Assembly: GCF_947496875.1 (NCBI RefSeq)
Contig: NZ_CANMEH010000002.1
Location: forward strand, 124,001 to 188,000
From: an uncultured Paracoccus sp.
GTDB lineage: Bacteria; Pseudomonadota; Alphaproteobacteria; Rhodobacterales; Rhodobacteraceae
DNA: 64,000 bases
Direction of reading: 5' to 3'
Shown one piece after another: positions 59,387 to 64,000 of this stretch. Every line of letters begins with the position of its first letter. Positions within the stretch are counted from its first letter, which is position 1. The position numbers and the translations under genes are program-made. A model generated the notes under the pieces. That model saw nothing but the letters and a program-made list of their open reading frames with translations. It did not search any database and was not told the origin of the DNA.

Positions 59387-60700
59387 ATGCCCGCGACGCT
59401 ATCCACCGCCGATGCCGCGTTCGAGCAGCAGTTCGCTGCGCTGCTGGCGGTCAAGCGAGAGGACGCGGCCGATGTCGGCGCCGCGGTGGCGACGATCATC
59501 GCCGATGTGCGAAAGCGCCGCGATGCGGCGCTGGTCGATCTCACGAATCGCTTTGACGGAGTGGATCTGACGGCGGACGAGCTGCGCCTGCCGGATGATC
59601 TGATCGCGTCTGCCGCCGCACGGGTTCCGGCCGATCAGGCAGACGCGCTTGATCTCGCCGCGGCACGGATCCGCAGCTATCATCAGCGCCAGATGCCGAC
59701 GGATGAAAGCTGGACCGACGGCATCGGCGCGGAACTGGGCTGGCGCTGGACGCCGGTCCGGGCGGCTGGTCTGTATGTGCCTGGCGGGCAGGCCAGCTAT
59801 CCTTCGTCTGTCCTGATGAATGCCATCCCTGCGCGCGTGGCCGGGGTCGAACGGCTGGTGGTCTGCGTGCCGACGCCGGGCGGTGTGATCAACCCGCTGG
59901 TGATGCATGCGTGTCGGCTCGCCGGGGTCGACGAGGTCTATCGCATCGGCGGCGCACAGGCGATCGCGGCGCTTGCCTATGGCACCGATACGATCGCCCC
60001 CGTGGACAAGATCACCGGCCCCGGCAATGCCTATGTCGCCGCTGCCAAGGCACAGGTCTTCGGCCGCGTGGGGATCGACATGATCGCGGGCCCGTCCGAG
60101 GTCCTGATCATCGCGCAGGGCGCGCAGAATCCCGACTGGCTGGCGCTCGACCTGCTCGCTCAGGCCGAACACGATGCCGATGCCCAGTCGGTCCTGATCA
60201 CCCCCGATGCCGACCTTGCAGCCGCGGTGCGGCAGGCCGTCGACCGGCTGATCCCTACCCTGCCCCGGGCGGAAATTGCCGGCGCAAGCTGGCGCGATCA
60301 CGGCGCGATCATCCTGTGCCGGGATCTGGTCGAGGCCGCTGCGCTCAGCGATCGGATCGCGCCGGAACACCTGGAACTCTGCGTCGACGATCCCGAGGCG
60401 CTGGCGGCGCAGACCCGCCATGCCGGCGCGATCTTCATGGGCAGCTGGACGCCCGAGGCGGCCGGCGACTATGTCAGCGGCCCGAACCATGTGCTGCCGA
60501 CCGCGCGCTCTGCCCGCTTCTCGTCCGGGCTGTCGGTCATGGATTTCCTGAAACGCACGACGCTGTCCCGGCTGAACCCCGCCGCGCTGGCCGCGATCGG
60601 GCCCGCCGCCGTGACTCTGGCCAGCGCCGAGGGTCTGTCGGCGCACGCCAGATCCGTTGCGGTCCGGCTGGACTTACTCAACGACAGGGGCGCCGCATGA
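59387..60700 (+). CDS. hisD: Histidinol dehydrogenase
   Basis: A 437-residue zinc enzyme that oxidises L-histidinol to L-histidine. Family stretches: the NAD site in AAGLYVPGG, QAIAALAYGTDTI, the long signature IDMIAGPSEVLIIA, and APEHLE with the catalytic Glu-His. The C-terminal FLKRTTLSRL block is also typical. ATG at 59387 with AAAGG upstream. It heads hisD-UPF0262-phosphatase with an ATGA overlap. Other his genes (hisB, hisH) lie on the opposite strand downstream. Confidence 0.97.
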   Translation: MPATLSTADAAFEQQFAALLAVKREDAADVGAAVATIIADVRKRRDAALVDLTNRFDGVDLTADELRLPDDLIASAAARVPADQADALDLAAARIRSYHQRQMPTDESWTDGIGAELGWRWTPVRAAGLYVPGGQASYPSSVLMNAIPARVAGVERLVVCVPTPGGVINPLVMHACRLAGVDEVYRIGGAQAIAALAYGTDTIAPVDKITGPGNAYVAAAKAQVFGRVGIDMIAGPSEVLIIAQGAQNPDWLALDLLAQAEHDADAQSVLITPDADLAAAVRQAVDRLIPTLPRAEIAGASWRDHGAIILCRDLVEAAALSDRIAPEHLELCVDDPEALAAQTRHAGAIFMGSWTPEAAGDYVSGPNHVLPTARSARFSSGLSVMDFLKRTTLSRLNPAALAAIGPAAVTLASAEGLSAHARSVAVRLDLLNDRGAA

Positions 60701-61173
60701 CCCGGCTGATCCGCATCGCCATCGACGACAGCGCCCTGCCCCCGGCCACCCCCGAGATGGAGCAGGAGCGGCGGGTCGCGATCTTCGACCTGCTCGAGGA
60801 TAACAGCTTTACCCTGCCCGGCCGCGACGGTGTGGCGCCCGCGCCTGGCCCCTATGCGCTGCTGCTGGCGGTGCGGGACCGGCGCCTGGTCTTCGAGGTG
60901 ACGACCGAGGCGGGCGAGCTTGTCGCCGAGTTCCACCTGGCGATGTCGCCCTTCCGTCAGGCGGTAAAGGATTACTTCCAGATATGCGAAAGCTACTTCG
61001 ACGCGGTGAAGAAGCTGCCGACGGCGCAGATCGAGGCGATCGACATGGCCCGGCGCGGCATCCACAACGAGGGCGCCCGGACGCTGATGGAACGGCTGGA
61101 CGGCAAGGCCGAGATCGACATCGACACCGCCCGCCGCCTGTTCACCCTTGTCTGTGCCCTGCTCGCCGACTGA
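60697..61173 (+). CDS. UPF0262 family protein
   Basis: A 158-residue cytoplasmic protein. It starts MTRLIRIAIDD and has the UPF0262 features PGPYALLLAVRDRRLVFEV, FHLAMSPFRQAVKDYFQICESYF and the conserved IDMARRGIHNEGARTL helix. ATG overlaps the hisD stop by 4 bases. Restricted largely to alphaproteobacteria and regularly found between hisD and the phosphatase gene, but its function is unknown. The regular coupling to hisD hints at a link with histidine synthesis or at mere co-expression. Confidence 0.92.
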   Translation: MTRLIRIAIDDSALPPATPEMEQERRVAIFDLLEDNSFTLPGRDGVAPAPGPYALLLAVRDRRLVFEVTTEAGELVAEFHLAMSPFRQAVKDYFQICESYFDAVKKLPTAQIEAIDMARRGIHNEGARTLMERLDGKAEIDIDTARRLFTLVCALLAD

Positions 61174-61174
61174 C

Positions 61175-61630
61175 ATGGCGGACAGCTTCCCGGGCTCGGT
61201 CCTGTTCTGCTGCGATCACAATTCCATCCGCTCGCCCATGGCGGAGGGGATGATGAAGCAGTTCTATGGGCGGCGGGCCTATGTTCAATCCGCCGGAATC
61301 CGGAACGACATGGAAATCGACGGGTTCGCCGTGGCCGTCTGCGACGAGCTTGGCGTCGAACTTGGCCGGCACCGGACCCGCAGCTTCGAGGAAATGCGCG
61401 ACTGGGGCGATGATCTGGCCCAGTTCGACCTGATCATCGCGCTCAGCCCGGCCAGTCAGCGTCACGCGCTGGAACTGACGCGCACGTCGCATGTTGCGGT
61501 GGAGTACTGGCCGATCATGGATCCCACGGGCCTTGCAGAGGGCCGGGATGCCAAGCTGGCAGCATACCGCATGACCCGCGACCAGATCCGCAAACGGATG
61601 ATCGACCGGTTCGGCCCGCCGCAGCATTGA
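61175..61630 (+). CDS. Low-molecular-weight protein tyrosine phosphatase family protein
   Basis: A 151-residue protein of the LMW-PTP/ArsC fold. The P-loop C-x5-R is Cys13-DHNSI-Arg19, and the aspartate acid catalyst is the DP of MDPTG near residue 114. The start is the ATG at 61175, 1 base after the UPF0262 stop. Variation in the P-loop (DHNSI rather than GNICR) is common to this branch and leaves the substrate open. Could act on phosphotyrosine or histidinol-phosphate-like substrates; given the location in a his operon the second option is only speculation. Confidence 0.88.
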   Translation: MADSFPGSVLFCCDHNSIRSPMAEGMMKQFYGRRAYVQSAGIRNDMEIDGFAVAVCDELGVELGRHRTRSFEEMRDWGDDLAQFDLIIALSPASQRHALELTRTSHVAVEYWPIMDPTGLAEGRDAKLAAYRMTRDQIRKRMIDRFGPPQH

Positions 61631-61720
61631 AGCGCATCAGCGACTGGCCGGGCGCGCTGCGCCAGCGGCGTCAGCCAGCCCTGTTCATCCCGGCCGCGGC
61701 CAGCGGCCGTATCGGTGACC

Positions 61721-62359
61721 TTACGGCGACCATTCCAGAAAGTTGCGGATGATCCGCAGCCCGACCTGCTGGGATTTTTCAGGGTGGAACTGGGTCCCGA
61801 CGATGTTGTCGCGGCCGATCACGGCGGTCACGGGTCCACCGTAGTCAACGGTAGCGAGCAGGGTTGACGGGTCGGCCGGCATGAACTGCCAGCCGTGAAC
61901 GAAATAGGCGTGGTCCCCCGTGGCGATCCCCGACAGAACCGGGTGGGGCTGCAGGATCTTCAGGTCGTTCCAGCCCATATGCGGAACCTTCAGCGCCGGA
62001 TCTGCCGGCTCGATCGCCCGGATCTCTCCCGCAATCCAGCCGAGCCCCGGCGTTTCGCCATGCTCGAAGCCGCGGTCGGCGAGCAGTTGCATGCCAACGC
62101 AGATCCCCATGAACGGCACGGCGCGGCGCAGGACTGCGTCGTCCAGCGCCTCTCGCAGGCCGGGCTGGGCATCGAAGGCTGCCCGACAAGCGGGGAATGC
62201 GCCGTCGCCCGGCAGCACGATCCGGTCCGCCCGGCGCACCGCGTCCGGATCGGCCGTGACCTCGACACGGTCGACGCCCACCTCGCGGCCCATGCGGGCG
62301 AACGCCTTTTCGGCCGAATGCAGGTTGCCGCTGTCATAGTCGATCAGCACCACCCGCAT
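61721..62359 (-). CDS. hisH: Imidazole glycerol phosphate synthase, glutaminase subunit
   Basis: A 212-residue class I glutamine amidotransferase that supplies ammonia to HisF. The nucleophile Cys is in MGICVGMQLL (near residue 82), and the His-Glu pair is in GTQFHPEKSQ. The oxyanion loop LPGDGAF is also present. ATG at 62359 overlaps the hisB stop as TGATG; the track uses the GTG at 62362. hisA and hisF are not visible here and would be expected downstream of this locus or elsewhere. Confidence 0.96.
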   Translation of the reverse strand: MRVVLIDYDSGNLHSAEKAFARMGREVGVDRVEVTADPDAVRRADRIVLPGDGAFPACRAAFDAQPGLREALDDAVLRRAVPFMGICVGMQLLADRGFEHGETPGLGWIAGEIRAIEPADPALKVPHMGWNDLKILQPHPVLSGIATGDHAYFVHGWQFMPADPSTLLATVDYGGPVTAVIGRDNIVGTQFHPEKSQQVGLRIIRNFLEWSP

Positions 62360-62946
62360 CACAGCGCACCTTTTGTCGACGGGACGTCATCGGCGCGGCG
62401 GGGGTCCTGTTCCACCGCCTCGCGCAAGGCGCGGGCCACCGCCTTGAAGGCGGCCTCTGCGATGTGGTGCGCATTGATGCCGTGGATCAGGTCCACGTGC
62501 AGGGTGATGCCCCCATGGGTCGACAGGGCCTGGAAGAACTCGCGCACCAGTTCGGTGTCGAAGCTGCCGATCTTGGGTGCCGCGAACGGCAGGTTCCACA
62601 CCAGATAGGGGCGTCCCGACAGGTCCAGCGCCGCCCGCACCAGCGTATCGTCCATAGGCAGGTGGCAGCTGCCATAGCGGCGGATCCCGCGCTTGTCGCC
62701 CAGCGCGCGCGCCAGCGCCTGCCCCAGGGCGATCCCGGTGTCCTCGACGGTGTGATGGTCGTCGATATGCAGGTCACCGGTTGCCGCGATCTCCATGTCG
62801 ATCACCGAGTGGCGGGAGAGCTGATCCAGCATGTGATCGAAAAATCCGACCCCTGTCCGGTTGGCGAAGCGGCCGGTCCCATCGAGGTCGATCGTCACCG
62901 TGATATCCGTCTCCGCGGTCTGACGGGTCAACGTCGCGCGTCGCAT
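62359..62946 (-). CDS. hisB: Imidazoleglycerol-phosphate dehydratase
   Basis: A 195-residue monofunctional dehydratase, lacking the histidinol phosphatase fusion found in enterobacteria. The duplicated metal-binding motifs are visible: [31 protein letters not shown] and, in the second half, [16 protein letters not shown] and [14 protein letters not shown]. The start is the ATG at 62946 with GGGGA upstream; the track start at 62964 adds 6 residues. First gene of hisB-hisH. Confidence 0.97.
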   Translation of the reverse strand: MRRATLTRQTAETDITVTIDLDGTGRFANRTGVGFFDHMLDQLSRHSVIDMEIAATGDLHIDDHHTVEDTGIALGQALARALGDKRGIRRYGSCHLPMDDTLVRAALDLSGRPYLVWNLPFAAPKIGSFDTELVREFFQALSTHGGITLHVDLIHGINAHHIAEAAFKAVARALREAVEQDPRRADDVPSTKGAL

Positions 62947-63046
62947 GGCGGTCCCCATTTGCAAGCTCTGGTCCGCTTACAGGATGGATCAGCCCGGCGG
63001 CAAGCAGGCGCCACGACCGATCAGACGAGCCAGAGCGACGCGGCCT

Positions 63047-64000
63047 TCAGCTTCTGACGGATGACCTGTTCGCGTGACGGCAACCGGGACCGGTCGAACG
63101 CGGGCGGATCAGGTCCCGTCCGTCGCCGCCGACAACCAGCCGATCCCAGGCGGGCCAGCCCGCCATAAGCGCCTGCAACGCCGACAGGCAGGCCAGCGCC
63201 TCGACCACCTCGACCGCGCTGTCGGGCGCCGCGGCATAGAGCAGGGGCAGCTTTCGCCAGTGCCACGCGACCGCGCCGTCCATGCCGGCAAATTCGGGCC
63301 CCGGCCGCCCGCCGCCAAGGCTGTGGATGACCAGGGGCAGGATCACCTGATCCAGCCAGGGCACAAGGGCCTGGGCCGCCAGCGCCTCGCCGGGATCACG
63401 CTGCAGGTCGGTCGCCCAGGTCAGGAAGCGCCGCCCGAACTCCGCCGGATCTGGCCCGCAGAACCAGCCCGCGTTGAAGTAGAGATATCGCTCCCAGTGG
63501 TCCTCGGGCTGGGACAAGTCGAGCGACGTGGCGAGGTCCAGCCCAAACCGGTCATACAGCGCGCTCCAGATTGCATTATAACCCGGGCCGTAAAGCGGCG
63601 GATCGGGCCATGTGCCTTCGCGGCGCATCGATGCGGTCGGGGGGCAACTACCGAGCGGCAGCCGGCCGATCGGCCCGGTGATGACCGTGTCGCTGTCCAG
63701 AAACAGGAACGGTTCGCCGGCGGGCAGCAGCGCCAGTGCCTCAATCTTGTTGCCGTGCGGATAGCTGTGCCCGAACGCGTGCGCATGCAGCGGCACGATC
63801 TCGGCCCCGAAGTCCGTCAAGGCGGCGCGGCCGGCGGCTGTCAGGCGAACATCCCGCCCCTGCCACGCGCCGGTGGGCTGCGGCTCGGCCACGATCAGCC
63901 GGCCCCGGAACCCGGGCGCGTTCCGGCGCAGGCTGGCGGCCAGCAACGCGGCCTCGCGCTCCAGCCGGCCCGCCTGCGCCACTGCGAGGATGTTGAAGAC
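63047..64000 (-). CDS. Putative GT-A-type glycosyltransferase, 5' end beyond right edge; likely 3' frameshift
   Basis: The frame is open to the window edge (upstream residues VFNILAVAQAG), so the N-terminus is missing; the track's start at 63982 is an internal GTG. The family signature is a DxD metal site in FLFLDSDTVI, with NKIEALALL before it and YLYFNAGWFCG after it, as in nucleotide-sugar transferases. The listed frame ends at 63047 with an odd Arg/Ser-rich tail. The next frame instead reads PPAFDRSRLPSREQVIRQKL and continues to a stop at 63021, a more protein-like end, so a single-base frameshift near 63110 is likely. Acceptor and donor unknown; no polysaccharide genes adjoin. Confidence 0.6.
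   Translation of the reverse strand, partial: VFNILAVAQAGRLEREAALLAASLRRNAPGFRGRLIVAEPQPTGAWQGRDVRLTAAGRAALTDFGAEIVPLHAHAFGHSYPHGNKIEALALLPAGEPFLFLDSDTVITGPIGRLPLGSCPPTASMRREGTWPDPPLYGPGYNAIWSALYDRFGLDLATSLDLSQPEDHWERYLYFNAGWFCGPDPAEFGRRFLTWATDLQRDPGEALAAQALVPWLDQVILPLVIHSLGGGRPGPEFAGMDGAVAWHWRKLPLLYAAAPDSAVEVVEALACLSALQALMAGWPAWDRLVVGGDGRDLIRPRSTGPGCRHANRSSVRS

Overview
The window is a GC-rich, densely coding chromosomal segment, best explained as coming from an alphaproteobacterium of the Rhodobacterales, Paracoccus-like. This is inferred from gene content: DUF1467, UPF0262, DUF1285, CobST-type cobaltochelatase, PntAB, malate synthase G and a methylmalonyl-CoA epimerase. I see no phage, insertion sequence, CRISPR array, rRNA or recognisable tRNA, so this is mostly ordinary core chromosome.

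Layout. 1-4 kb: a MoxR / DUF58 / DUF4159 (Bat-type) operon running off the left edge, divergent from a DUF1285 gene. 4-8 kb: a 24-residue membrane peptide, typA, then purU and a [2Fe-2S] ferredoxin on the other strand. 8-13.6 kb: a minus-strand operon of L,D-transpeptidase, lpxD, acyl carrier protein and ketoacyl-ACP synthase, divergent from a MepK-like endopeptidase. 13.7-21.7 kb: manC, a TRAP transporter, an omega-amino-acid transaminase, an orphan THI5-like binding protein and a YitT-type protein. 21.7-24.1 kb: ArsC/Spx-like protein, an unlisted 24-residue lipoprotein, DUF3422 and a second L,D-transpeptidase. 24-36 kb: pntAB, glcB, a Thr/Asp-rich membrane protein, pepN, an acyltransferase and obgE-proB. 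36-43.4 kb: a second 24-residue peptide coupled to an 11-mer-repeat membrane protein, selO, an EEP-family protein, eno, a nitroreductase, an EI24 protein, DUF1467 and mce. 43.5-51 kb: a single-domain response regulator, a DUF1501 relic, aspS, CPBP and GH25 proteins, a FAD-linked oxidase and a YeeE/YedE pair. 51-59 kb: aminopeptidase P, cobT, a secreted coiled-coil protein, cobS, DUF808, DUF475 and csbD. 59-64 kb: hisD, UPF0262, a low-molecular-weight phosphatase, hisH, hisB and a probable glycosyltransferase cut by the right edge.

The most interesting signal is a putative general-stress (EcfG-type) regulon. GGAAC-N17/18-GTT elements lie upstream of both 24-residue peptide genes (56-57 bases before the start codon in each case), of the Thr/Asp-rich membrane protein and of csbD. 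One peptide is translationally coupled to a membrane protein carrying five consecutive 11-residue repeats. A second signal is an ATTC-N8-GAAT palindrome, the pattern I recall for the sulfide-responsive repressor SqrR. It overlaps the likely -10 of the YeeE/YedE sulfur-transporter pair. A third is the lpxD-ACP-KAS operon, which suggests a dedicated acyl-chain route for lipid A or another envelope lipid. Motifs were found by eye; no alignment or search was run.
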